NCBI RefSeq assembly: GCF_900114325.1
Contig: NZ_FOSR01000004.1
Coordinates: forward strand, 97,550-161,549
From: Rhodanobacter glycinis
GTDB taxonomy: Bacteria; Pseudomonadota; Gammaproteobacteria; Xanthomonadales; Rhodanobacteraceae
DNA: 64,000 bases
Direction: 5' to 3'
This document shows positions 24,834-33,116 of the stretch, one piece after another. Numbering within the stretch: the first letter of the stretch is position 1; each line of letters opens with the position of its first letter. Position numbers and translations under genes: made by a program. Below the pieces are notes generated by a model that saw only the letters and a program-made list of their open reading frames with translations, was not told the origin of the DNA and searched no databases.

Positions 24834-27482
24834 CTACAGCCAGCGCCCGCTGTAGCGACGCATGTACAGCACCTTCACCACCTGGGTAAGCGCGCAATAC
24901 GCAAGCACCGTCAACACCAGCCAGCCGAAATAGGCCAGCGGCAATTCCACCATGCCCAGCTTGGTGCCGATCACGGTGTAGGGGATCACCATGCCGATCG
25001 CGATGATCGCCGTGGTCAACCCGAGCACGGGAGCTGCGGCGATGCTTTGCAGGAACGGAATCTTGCGGGTGCGGATCATGTGCACCACCAGCGTCTGCGT
25101 GAGCAGGCTTTCGACGAACCAGCCGGACTGGAAGAATGCCTGGTGTTCCGGGCTGTTGGCGCCGAACACGAACCACAGCAACGCGAACGTGGTGATGTCG
25201 AACACCGAGCTGGACGGCCCGATGCAAAGCATGAAGCGCCCGATATCGCTGGCATTCCATTTGCGCGGCTTGCGCAGGTAATCGTCATCCATGCGATCGA
25301 ACGGAATCGACAGCTGCGAGATGTCGTACAGGAGGTTCAACACCAGGATCTGCAACGGCAGCAACGGCACGAATGGCAGGAACAGGCTGGCGATCAGCAT
25401 GCTGAGCACGTTGCCGAAGTTGGAGCTGGCCGTCATCTTGATGTACTTGATGATGTTGCCGAAGGTGATGCGCCCCTCGATGACGCCCTCCTCCAGCACC
25501 ATCAGGTTCTTTTCCAGCAGGATGATGTCGGCCGACTCCTTGGCGATATCGGTGGCGGTATCCACCGAGATGCCCACGTCGGCCTCGCGCAACGCCGGCG
25601 CGTCATTGATGCCGTCGCCGAGGAAGCCGACGGTATGGCCCTGGCGTTGCAGCGACTTCACCACGCGCGCCTTCTGCAACGGCGACATCTTGGCGAACAC
25701 CGTGGTGCGTGCCACCAGCGCATCCAGTTCGGCATCATCCAGCGACTCGACGTCACGCCCCTGCGCGGAGTGCTCGACATCCAGACCCACCTCGCGGCAG
25801 ATCTTGCGGGTCACGGCCTCGTTGTCGCCGGTGATGACCTTCACCGCAACCCCGTGATGATGCAGCGCCGCGATGGCGGTGCCGGCGCTGTCCTTCGGCG
25901 GATCGAGGAAGGCCAGGCAGCCCACCGCGACCAATTCGGACTCGTCGGCAATACCGTAGGCACGATCCGACGGCGCTTGCCGCTTCACCGCCACCACCAG
26001 CACGCGCAGGCCATCCTCGTTGAGCCGGTGCGTCATCGTGCGGATCTGGGCGCGCAACTCGTCGGTCATCGACAAGGTCTGCTCGCCGATGCGCACGGAC
26101 GCGCAGATCGCCAGCATTTCCTCGACCGCGCCCTTGCACACCAGCAGATGCTGACCTTCGTGGTCGCCCAGCACCACCGACATGCGCCGGCGCTGGAAGT
26201 CGAACGGAATCTCGTCCACCACGCGGTAGCTCGCGGCCATGGGTTCGAGATCGCGATGGGCCAGCACGGCCTTGTCCATCAGGTTTTTCAGGCCGGTCTG
26301 GAAGTGGCTGTTGAGATAGCCGTACTCCAGCGCGTCATCGGACTCTTCGCCGGCCAGGTCGAGATGACGCTCCAGCACGATCTTGTCCAGTGTCAGCGTG
26401 CCGGTCTTGTCGGTGCACAGCACGTCCATCGCACCGAAGTTCTGGATCGCGTTGAGCCGCTTCACCACCACCTTGCGCTTGGACATCGCCATCGCGCCCT
26501 TGCCCAGGTTGGCGGTGACGATCAGCGGCAGCATCTCCGGCGTCAGGCCGACGGCCACCGATAGCGCGAACAGCAACGCCTCCCAGAAGCCCTGCTTGTA
26601 CCACTGGATGCCCAGCACGATCGGCACCATCACCAGCATGAAGCGGATCAGCAGCCAGCTCACGCTCTTCACGCCACGATCGAAGCTGGTCTGCACGCGT
26701 TCGCCGGCCAGGCTGCGTGCCAGCGAACCCAGGTAGGTCCGCGCACCCGTCGCCACCACCACGGCAGTGGCGGTACCGCTGACCACGTTGGTCCCCATGT
26801 AACAAACGGAACCCAGGTCGAGCGGATTGGAAGGCAACGATGCCTCGTCGTCGTGCAGGACTGGCGCGGCCTTCTCCACCGGCAGCGATTCGCCGGTGAG
26901 AATCGCCTGGCTGATGAACAGGTCCTTGGCATGCAGCAGGCGCAGGTCGGCGGGCACCATGTCACCCGCAGCCAGGTGCACGATGTCACCGACCACCAGT
27001 TCGCCCACCGGCACTTCGATGCGTTCGCTGTGGCCATCGGAGGCACGCCGCGTGGCGGTGGCGGTGTTGCGCACCATCGCCTTCAACTGCTCCGCTGCGC
27101 GCGTGGAGCGGTACTCCTGGGTAAAGCTCAGCACGGCGCTGATACCCACCATCACCATGATGATCAGCGGTCCGGCCAGGTCTTCCGGATCGGTGGCCAG
27201 CTGCACCCCGACCAGCACCAGCAACACGATGATGAAAGGGTTCTTGAACGCATGCAGCAGCTGCGCCGACCAATGCGGCGGCTTCTCGTGCGATACCTCG
27301 TTGACGCCGTCGCGGTCCAGCCGCTCGCCAATCTCCGTCTCGTCAAGGCCGCTCAGGCGGGTATCCAGCGCCTCAAGCAATTCATCGTTGTGGCGATAGG
27401 CCGCCTGTGCCGCCAGCACCTGTGCCGCCGCACTCTTGCTGACCGCCTTGGCAGCCGCATTCTGGAGGGTTTTCCTGATCAT
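24834..27482 (-). CDS. mgtA: Magnesium-translocating P-type ATPase
   Basis: An 882-residue inner membrane pump that imports Mg2+ at the cost of ATP. It has the order of a P3B-type ATPase: N-terminal cytosolic extension, membrane pairs, the actuator motif TGES (196-199), the ion-site helix with GLTPEMLP (~312-319), the phosphorylation site DKTGT with Asp near 358, the nucleotide domain, GDGINDAPAL in the hinge, and C-terminal helices. The length matches MgtA/MgtB. The ATG at 27482 starts at the family N-terminus. Upstream lie a 70-codon small gene and a structured leader with its own promoter. Confidence 0.96.
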   Translation of the reverse strand: MIRKTLQNAAAKAVSKSAAAQVLAAQAAYRHNDELLEALDTRLSGLDETEIGERLDRDGVNEVSHEKPPHWSAQLLHAFKNPFIIVLLVLVGVQLATDPEDLAGPLIIMVMVGISAVLSFTQEYRSTRAAEQLKAMVRNTATATRRASDGHSERIEVPVGELVVGDIVHLAAGDMVPADLRLLHAKDLFISQAILTGESLPVEKAAPVLHDDEASLPSNPLDLGSVCYMGTNVVSGTATAVVVATGARTYLGSLARSLAGERVQTSFDRGVKSVSWLLIRFMLVMVPIVLGIQWYKQGFWEALLFALSVAVGLTPEMLPLIVTANLGKGAMAMSKRKVVVKRLNAIQNFGAMDVLCTDKTGTLTLDKIVLERHLDLAGEESDDALEYGYLNSHFQTGLKNLMDKAVLAHRDLEPMAASYRVVDEIPFDFQRRRMSVVLGDHEGQHLLVCKGAVEEMLAICASVRIGEQTLSMTDELRAQIRTMTHRLNEDGLRVLVVAVKRQAPSDRAYGIADESELVAVGCLAFLDPPKDSAGTAIAALHHHGVAVKVITGDNEAVTRKICREVGLDVEHSAQGRDVESLDDAELDALVARTTVFAKMSPLQKARVVKSLQRQGHTVGFLGDGINDAPALREADVGISVDTATDIAKESADIILLEKNLMVLEEGVIEGRITFGNIIKYIKMTASSNFGNVLSMLIASLFLPFVPLLPLQILVLNLLYDISQLSIPFDRMDDDYLRKPRKWNASDIGRFMLCIGPSSSVFDITTFALLWFVFGANSPEHQAFFQSGWFVESLLTQTLVVHMIRTRKIPFLQSIAAAPVLGLTTAIIAIGMVIPYTVIGTKLGMVELPLAYFGWLVLTVLAYCALTQVVKVLYMRRYSGRWL

Positions 27483-27632
27483 GCCCGCTTCCGTCTGTCA
27501 CTCGTTTCCGTCACCGGCGCGGGCGGCGGAATCAGTCCGCCAGCCACCCGCCCATGGGTGTGTTCGGCCGTCTGGACGGCCGTTTGAGGGGCGCGGATGG
27601 CGGAGGCCATCCCTTGCGTGGAGCGGCAAACA

Positions 27633-27845
27633 TCACTGATTCGCCGCCATCGCGTATCGCGGAGGCTCGTCGCTGGCACGCGCCAGCGGCTGCATTTCCG
27701 TCTCGACACGGCGCAGTTCGACCACATTGCCGGCATGCGCCAGCGGGGCGGGGACAGTGACCGTGCGACGCACGGTCTCGCGACGACCGGACAGGGACAG
27801 ACGCCCTGCGGCACGCAGATGAAAAAGTTCGCGAAGGAGCTTCAT
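27633..27845 (-). CDS. Small hypothetical protein upstream of mgtA
   Basis: A 70-residue, strongly basic frame (MKLLRELFHLRAAGRLSLSG, then RRETVRRTVTVPAP) ending 150 bases before mgtA. A consensus ribosome site AGGAG lies about nine bases before the ATG but is part of a stable hairpin (27853-27885), so translation should depend on opening it. It has no signal peptide or membrane helix. The family is unknown. It may be a regulatory small protein, or a leader frame whose translation controls mgtA, comparable in position (not in sequence) to mgtL or mgtR-type reading frames of enteric bacteria. Confidence 0.5.
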   Translation of the reverse strand: MKLLRELFHLRAAGRLSLSGRRETVRRTVTVPAPLAHAGNVVELRRVETEMQPLARASDEPPRYAMAANQ

Positions 27846-27852
27846 GGCCCAT

Positions 27853-27885
27853 CTCCTCGTAACGGTGTCACGGCACCGTCAGGAG
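27853..27885 (-). promoter_or_regulatory. Hairpin that sequesters a Shine-Dalgarno sequence
   Basis: In the transcript, CUCCU (27885-27881) can pair with AGGAG (27857-27853), the ribosome site of the 70-codon gene. Inside, ACGGUG pairs with CACCGU around a six-base loop. The two stems stack with only a few unpaired bases between, so the ribosome site is hidden in a stable 33-base hairpin. This is the last element of the mgtA leader. Confidence 0.55.
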
Positions 27886-27888
27886 GTA

Positions 27889-28068
27889 GGCCGGACTTCC
27901 CTAGTCGAGGAAAGCGCCGGCCGACCGCAGGCGGTCGCCGCAGACGATCAGCTTGTTATGCAATGCCGGCATCCGATGCTCGCGGATGTCGACGTTGCGA
28001 CTAGGGTAAACGTCCATATGCCTTGTTCAGTAAGGACTGGAAAGCCGCTGGCAAACGCGCCAGCGGGC
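27889..28068 (-). ncRNA. Structured leader RNA of the mgtA operon, riboswitch-like
   Basis: Reading in the mgtA direction, the expected transcript starts near 28068. It first meets a perfect 8-bp hairpin CCGCUGGC/GCCAGCGG (28066-28045). Next comes a domain closed by CCCUAGUCG (28006-27998) pairing with CGACUAGGG (27907-27899) around 90 bases that contain further stems (CAUCCG/CGGAUG, and GACCG/CGGUC). The second half of that closing stem can instead lie in the loop and inner stem of a 12-bp hairpin, GGCCGG with CCGGCC (27922-27917 and 27894-27889) plus CUUUCC/GGGAAG. The two folds exclude each other, as in metal or metabolite riboswitches. A known class was not recognised. Confidence 0.55.
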
Positions 28069-28074
28069 GCGCGC

Positions 28075-28103
28075 ATTGTCGTGCTGCAGTGCGAAAGTGT
28101 CAA
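28075..28103 (-). promoter_or_regulatory. Sigma-70-type promoter of the mgtA leader
   Basis: TTGACA (28103-28098, read on the minus strand) is followed after exactly 17 bases by GACAAT (28080-28075). This gives a perfect -35 and a four-of-six -10 element. Transcription would begin near 28068 and run into the structured leader, the 70-codon gene and mgtA. Confidence 0.65.
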
Positions 28104-28154
28104 GCCTTGGAAGCCCGCATACGGAAGTTCGCTCAGCGAGATGCTGCAAGGCGT

Positions 28155-28600
28155 CATCTGATTCCCCTTGCGCATCCGAAGGTTGAAAGCAGCAGCAAAG
28201 TGTCGGGGTTCAAGGGCGATGAGAATCAGGCGCGGGACAAGCGCGTCCAGATCGAAGCGGCGATTGAAGCGATTGGATAAAAGCGTTGCAGGTACTTCGG
28301 ACCAAGGGCGGAATATGTACCGTGGAGGGCGCTCTTGACGCTTTCCAGCAAGGCATTGACCCACCAGAAGATGAGATACCCCTCACTGGGAGGGGGCCCT
28401 CGCCGATGACAAGGGGAGTGTAGGCACTTTCGACGAGCACGCCCGGGAAGCCGTTTAAGCCGTCGGGTACCACCGCCATGACGTTCGCCCCAATAGACGT
28501 CATCCACCTGCACAATGGTCCCAGCACCAGTCGCTGCGGTACTCGGCCATGGCATGCACCAACCCGCGCTTGAGCAGCCAGGCCACGACACCTGCGCCGC
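28155..28600 (-). mobile_element. IS1595-family transposase remnant
   Basis: Pieces of one transposase lie in order in three minus-strand frames. Near 28510-28600 is AWLLKRGLVHAMAEYRS, near 28472-28513 is QVDDVYWGERHGG (the DDE-domain start with Asp), near 28285-28365 is VNALLESVKSALHGTY with GPKYLQRF, and near 28155-28270 is FNRRFDLDALVPRLI. These match the IS1595 family in sequence and order. The N-terminal zinc-binding part is missing, the middle is deleted and at least two frameshifts are present, so it is dead. No terminal inverted repeats were found. It borders the putative Rhs immunity gene. Confidence 0.78.
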
Positions 28601-28601
28601 T

Positions 28602-29042
28602 CTACCGTTTCGGGTGGCGCTCTTCAGAATTGAATTCCCCTTCACCACCGCCAAGTCTGCGAAGCGCCTTTGTAAAGGCCAGCTTATTTATTTGAAACCT
28701 CTCCCCACCATGTCGAACCACGCCATTGTAATCAACGTAATATATGTCTTTCACCGATAGACATACCTTGGCTCGCACGTTACCTCCCATATAGAACGTT
28801 GCAGGGGGCATGGGTGTAAGCAAAGAAAAAAACTTTTTCCGATCTATCGTATATTTGCAATATTTTCCATTTCCTATATCGGCCTCGCTTTTCCCTACTA
28901 CCAACCCTATTCGGAAATCAACGAAGCATACGATAGCTTCCTTGGCAAGAAGATTTCTTCCTTTGACTACATGAGTCGCTCTCACTTGACCAAAAGCGAC
29001 AACAGAGAACATTACAACAGCCATGCAAGTCATTTTTTTCAC
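28602..29042 (-). CDS. Orphan exported protein, candidate immunity protein of the Rhs toxin
   Basis: A 146-residue protein that begins with GTG at 29042, 15 bases after the stop of the Rhs gene, behind a G-rich ribosome site. The first 22 residues (MKKMTCMAVVMFSVVAFGQVRA) look like a signal peptide, so it should act in the periplasm or envelope. The rest, with Cys, Lys and Tyr-rich strands (KYCKYTIDRKKFFSLL), matches no known family. The local base composition is much richer in A and T than the surroundings. Position directly behind a polymorphic toxin tip is how immunity genes are usually placed. Its end abuts the transposase remnant, so the last ~20 residues may not be original. Confidence 0.5.
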   Translation of the reverse strand: MKKMTCMAVVMFSVVAFGQVRATHVVKGRNLLAKEAIVCFVDFRIGLVVGKSEADIGNGKYCKYTIDRKKFFSLLTPMPPATFYMGGNVRAKVCLSVKDIYYVDYNGVVRHGGERFQINKLAFTKALRRLGGGEGEFNSEERHPKR

Positions 29043-29057
29043 GGCACCCCCCCGCTG

Positions 29058-32000
29058 CTAGTAGCGCGTTCGCAGTGGCAACCCCAGTTCCTTGCGAATT
29101 GGGTTTTCGACCATCCTCACGTTATCGCCCAAGGGGTCAGTCGCGGTGACGTTGTCCTCGTAACCCCATGCATGCCCGAGTTCATGGCCAATTAAAACTG
29201 GCAAAGTGATTGGCTGTGAACCATCCGTTGTAGGTATCGGCGGAAAGTCGCAAGTATCGACAAATACCGTATGGTCATGCCCCTCACAGCCAAGATAGTC
29301 GGACGAGGGACAGTACTCATCATCCCCCATATCATTCGTCGGTTCTATTTTGTAAACCGTCGATGAGTTTTCCAAATCAGCATCGATACCACGCGCGGTT
29401 TGGGAATGGGTATTCAAATATGCGTAAGCATTCATCAGCTTTCGAGCAACCGCCGGGTCGCTTGCCACAACCACCACTTTTAACCCATCCAAATCGATGT
29501 TATCAACTGGGTCGTTGCCACCATAGCCATAGAGATTCTCACCTCCAAGCTCCCCCAGTGGATCTCGGCTAAGCCAGCGTCCGACCATCGGATCGTAGGC
29601 GCGGAACAGCGTCAGCGACAGCGGCGAACCCGGGTCCTGCAGCATCCCCGCGTAGCCGAAAGCCGGCTGCAAACCACGTGATGCCTCCACCGCGCCATAG
29701 GCGCCGTAGCGGATGGCACCAAGCACCTTGCCGGCGGCGTCTGTCACGCCGATCACACTGCCCAACTGGTCACGTACGTAATACAGGGCGGTGGTTCCAC
29801 GCATCTCACCTTGGTTGAAGTAGTCAACCGTTACCGTATCACTGCCATCATGCGCCTGGCAGACCGTCGACCCGCACCAAAGGTATCGCGTGTCCATCGA
29901 GGCGCCGCTCGTACCCTGACGCGTAATCTCCAGACGTCGGCCAAGACCGTCGTATCGGTAGGCTGTGACTTGCCCCGTGGCGATATCGGTGCGGCTGATC
30001 AAGCGGCCCGCAGCATCCCAGGCGTACTGATGTGTACCATCGTCGAGCAACTGACCGTTGGCATCGTAGGACCAGGCCTTTCCATTGACCGTGGCGAGCT
30101 GGTTCAGGGCGTTGGCCGTGGCACTGAAGGACGCACGCGTACCGGACGTCTTCACCAAGTTATCGGCCGCATCGTAGTCGAAACGAGTCGTGCCCTTGCC
30201 GTTGCCGAGTACCGCTATGAGACGATCGGCCGAGTCGTAGCGATACCATTGGTAGTCGCCGCGACCCCAGTCATTGGGGTCGTGACCGCGATCGCCACGG
30301 TCGCCCCGATCACCGTCAGGCGCATCCCGTTCCTCAGTCCACCATCCATGGCCGGTATAGGGCCCACCGCCCCGGTAATCGCTATCGTGCCGCCGCTCTG
30401 CCGGCATCCAGGGTGCCACTGTCACTGCTGATGACAGCTGGTGCTCGGGCGAATGAGTGTAGGCCAGCAGGCCCGCCAGGCGTCGTCCACCAACGAAATA
30501 GGTCAGCCACTGCAGCTGTCGATCGCCACGGTTACCGTCGTACTCCGCGCGAAGTGTAAGGCCCGGGCGACCGGTCGATGTGACCGCCCATCGTGTCGTG
30601 AGTTGTGCCGTGTCCCCGAGATAGCCGAAGTGGAAAGTTCCGAGCGGGTTGCTTTCCTGGCTCAGACGACCGAGGGAGTCATATGCGTAGTCCGTTGTCG
30701 CGTCGGTCGTGCGCTGGATGATCCGGCCCAACGCGTCGTAAGCGTAGTGTACGTTGTCGTTCGCACTGAAGGGCCCGGTATCGGACGCCGGTTTGAGTGC
30801 ACCGGATTGACCTACCGACACATAGCTGAAACCGGTGGTCCCAAGCCCGTCGGTCATGCTGACCCGACGCGGATAGTACGGATCGTACGCGTAGGCGACG
30901 GTGGCGGTGGGGTGGATGGCGTGTTCGTACTGAATGCCGGTGAGCAAGTCAGATTTGTCGTAGCTATACGCCGTGGTCTGCCCCAAGGCATCCGTCACGC
31001 TGGCCAGACGACTGCTGTCGTCATACGTCGACGTCGTTCCCTTGTCGTCGGCATAGGTCTTGGCAATCACCCGGCCCTCGAGGTCACGCGTCCACGTGGT
31101 GACGTTCCCGGCCGGATCGGTCATCGTGTGACGTTTCCCATTCGGGTAATACCCGTAGCTTGTGGTGTGGCCGAGCGAATCGGTAACAGCGATAAGGCTG
31201 CGCTCGGCATTGTAGTCGTAACGAGTCGTATGGCCTTGGCGATCGGTGACCGAAGCCAGATCGAGGCGATTCCACGCATAGTGGGTGGATGTGCGGTCCG
31301 GATACCTGATCGACACCACGCGGTCGAGCGCATCGTAGCGGAATCGTCGCGTGTAACCGGCCTCATCCGTGCTGGTGGCGACACGACCGTAGGCATCGTA
31401 GGTGAAGCTGCGCGCGGCGTGCCCCAACGGATTTATCACTGCCAGCAGGTAACCATTGTCATCATATTGGTAGTGGGTCGTTTCACCCAGCGCGTCGGTA
31501 ACCGCAGTACGCTGGCCGCGCGCGTTGTAGGTATAGCTGGTGGTGGCCCCTGCCGCATCGGTAGTGGTCAGCGGTTCGTGCTGGCTGTTGTAGGTGGCGC
31601 CGGCAAGGGTGTCGAAACCAGTGGCAGTTTTCTGCTGCACCTGGACTAGGTCGATGCCGTTGGATGCGTAGGTGTAGACGGTTTCGCGACCGTCGGGATC
31701 CGTTCTGGACGTCACCCGGCCATAGGTGTTGTAGGTGTAGTGCGTGACCTGGCTGCTGCCGTCATCCAGAACCCTACCAACATCACTGGGCAGGTTGAGC
31801 GTGCCCGGATAATACGGCGAGGGCTGTCCCGCATAGTCGTACCAAATCATGCCCTCCAGCGGGTACTTGACGTTCTCCAGGATGCGCGAGGTGTAGTAAC
31901 AGCACGGGTAGGCGTGCAGGAAGTGCTTCATCCGTGCCTTGCTGTAATCACAACTCGTGGCGCTGTTGGCCACCGTGCAGGCTGCCGCAAAGGCGTTCTT

Positions 32001-33065
32001 GTCCCAGTAGTACGAGTCGCGGTAGTTCAGGTACGAGTTGAAGGTATTCATGCCGCCGGGAGCCTGCGCGACACTGAAAGGCATGCCCGGTGCTGCCGGC
32101 AGGTATTCGGTGCGCTCGGTATGGCCGTCCGGATCCGTGGCCTGGATCGACAGCTCTGTGGTGTTCCCGTTGGCGCCTTCGGTATGCGCGAAGGTCGTGG
32201 TGCCATAGGGTGTGGTCATCGCCTTGACGAACGTAGCACTGTCGTAGGTGAAAGTTGATGTCATACCCATCACGTCGGTGATCGAGTTCAGGCGCCCCTG
32301 CTCGTCGTAGGCCAGCGTCGCGTGCCGGCCGAATGGGTCCGTGATACCTGTGACCCGCAGCGGAGCGGTGCTGTTGCCATACTGGAAGCTGGTCTGCTGA
32401 CCGATCGCATCGGCCACGGCAATAAGGCGATACTGGTTGTCATAGCTCAGCGTGAGGGCGTTGCCTTGCGCATCGACAATCCGGGTGAGCAGCACCTTGC
32501 GCGGATACCCGGCCGCTCCGTCCGGGGTGGCAAAGACATCCTTGCGCCCGTCGGCGTAGCGCAGCTCATAAGCAACGGGGCTTCGTGAGGTCATGACCAG
32601 CACCGCGCCATTGTCCGGCTCTGGCGAAAAAGCTCCCGTCGCCGCGTTGTACCCGCTGTAGGTCCATCCGCCGCCACCGGCAACGTAGCGCAACACCTGA
32701 TTGCCCGGAGCGGAAGGATCGTCCTGGATCCAGGAGATCCAGTTGAGCGTCCATTTCTGCCCGACATTGAAGCTATCGAACATCGCGGGCTGGTCGGCCT
32801 CGCGCTCGTTGTACGTGACTGTGGTGTTCACCGCCGGCCCCGCCGGCGGGGTGTAACCGATCGGCGTATCGCGGATATTCAGGCCCGCGAGCAGCGACTT
32901 GAATGAATAGACCGGCATCCCCCTGGACGTCCCACACCCGCATCCGTCGCTGCTGTCATGTGGGGCATTCGCATGGGGATCGTTCGCCTGCGTGCTACCG
33001 GCCCAGGCGAACATCGTGGCGAACGTCAGGAGTACGGCCAGTAGAAGTTTGCCCAGTGTTTTCAT
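29058..33065 (-). CDS. Secreted Rhs/YD-repeat protein with C-terminal M91-like metallopeptidase tip
   Basis: A 1335-residue protein with a Sec signal peptide (LGKLLLAVLLTFATMFAWAG). An N-terminal region contains CGCG near residue 42 and a beta domain, followed by more than 20 YD repeats from ~200 to ~1100 (patterns such as YDAYGRVATSTDE and YDALGRIIQRTTD). The Rhs core ends with the hallmark YGYGGNDPVDNIDLDGL, residues ~1179-1195. After it comes a 140-residue variable tip with HELGH (1294-1298), a distal Glu near 1320 and the ending ENPIRKELGLPLRTRY, which fits the M91 (NleD-type) zinc protease family. ATG 33065 has AGAGAGAA before it. The small gene behind it is a candidate for immunity. Confidence 0.87.
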   Translation of the reverse strand: MKTLGKLLLAVLLTFATMFAWAGSTQANDPHANAPHDSSDGCGCGTSRGMPVYSFKSLLAGLNIRDTPIGYTPPAGPAVNTTVTYNEREADQPAMFDSFNVGQKWTLNWISWIQDDPSAPGNQVLRYVAGGGGWTYSGYNAATGAFSPEPDNGAVLVMTSRSPVAYELRYADGRKDVFATPDGAAGYPRKVLLTRIVDAQGNALTLSYDNQYRLIAVADAIGQQTSFQYGNSTAPLRVTGITDPFGRHATLAYDEQGRLNSITDVMGMTSTFTYDSATFVKAMTTPYGTTTFAHTEGANGNTTELSIQATDPDGHTERTEYLPAAPGMPFSVAQAPGGMNTFNSYLNYRDSYYWDKNAFAAACTVANSATSCDYSKARMKHFLHAYPCCYYTSRILENVKYPLEGMIWYDYAGQPSPYYPGTLNLPSDVGRVLDDGSSQVTHYTYNTYGRVTSRTDPDGRETVYTYASNGIDLVQVQQKTATGFDTLAGATYNSQHEPLTTTDAAGATTSYTYNARGQRTAVTDALGETTHYQYDDNGYLLAVINPLGHAARSFTYDAYGRVATSTDEAGYTRRFRYDALDRVVSIRYPDRTSTHYAWNRLDLASVTDRQGHTTRYDYNAERSLIAVTDSLGHTTSYGYYPNGKRHTMTDPAGNVTTWTRDLEGRVIAKTYADDKGTTSTYDDSSRLASVTDALGQTTAYSYDKSDLLTGIQYEHAIHPTATVAYAYDPYYPRRVSMTDGLGTTGFSYVSVGQSGALKPASDTGPFSANDNVHYAYDALGRIIQRTTDATTDYAYDSLGRLSQESNPLGTFHFGYLGDTAQLTTRWAVTSTGRPGLTLRAEYDGNRGDRQLQWLTYFVGGRRLAGLLAYTHSPEHQLSSAVTVAPWMPAERRHDSDYRGGGPYTGHGWWTEERDAPDGDRGDRGDRGHDPNDWGRGDYQWYRYDSADRLIAVLGNGKGTTRFDYDAADNLVKTSGTRASFSATANALNQLATVNGKAWSYDANGQLLDDGTHQYAWDAAGRLISRTDIATGQVTAYRYDGLGRRLEITRQGTSGASMDTRYLWCGSTVCQAHDGSDTVTVDYFNQGEMRGTTALYYVRDQLGSVIGVTDAAGKVLGAIRYGAYGAVEASRGLQPAFGYAGMLQDPGSPLSLTLFRAYDPMVGRWLSRDPLGELGGENLYGYGGNDPVDNIDLDGLKVVVVASDPAVARKLMNAYAYLNTHSQTARGIDADLENSSTVYKIEPTNDMGDDEYCPSSDYLGCEGHDHTVFVDTCDFPPIPTTDGSQPITLPVLIGHELGHAWGYEDNVTATDPLGDNVRMVENPIRKELGLPLRTRY

Positions 33066-33116
33066 AAGGTTCTCTCTATCCATGTGAGCGACGTGCGGTG
33101 GGCCGCAGCCGGTGAA

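Noticed and set aside
24528-26564. A 678-codon plus-strand frame opposite mgtA
   Set aside because: Antisense of a well-defined P-type ATPase; low-complexity composition.
29058-33065. Reading the Rhs gene as a type VI PAAR- or VgrG-linked effector
   Set aside because: It starts with a Sec signal peptide, and no PAAR domain, vgrG, hcp or adaptor gene lies in the window.
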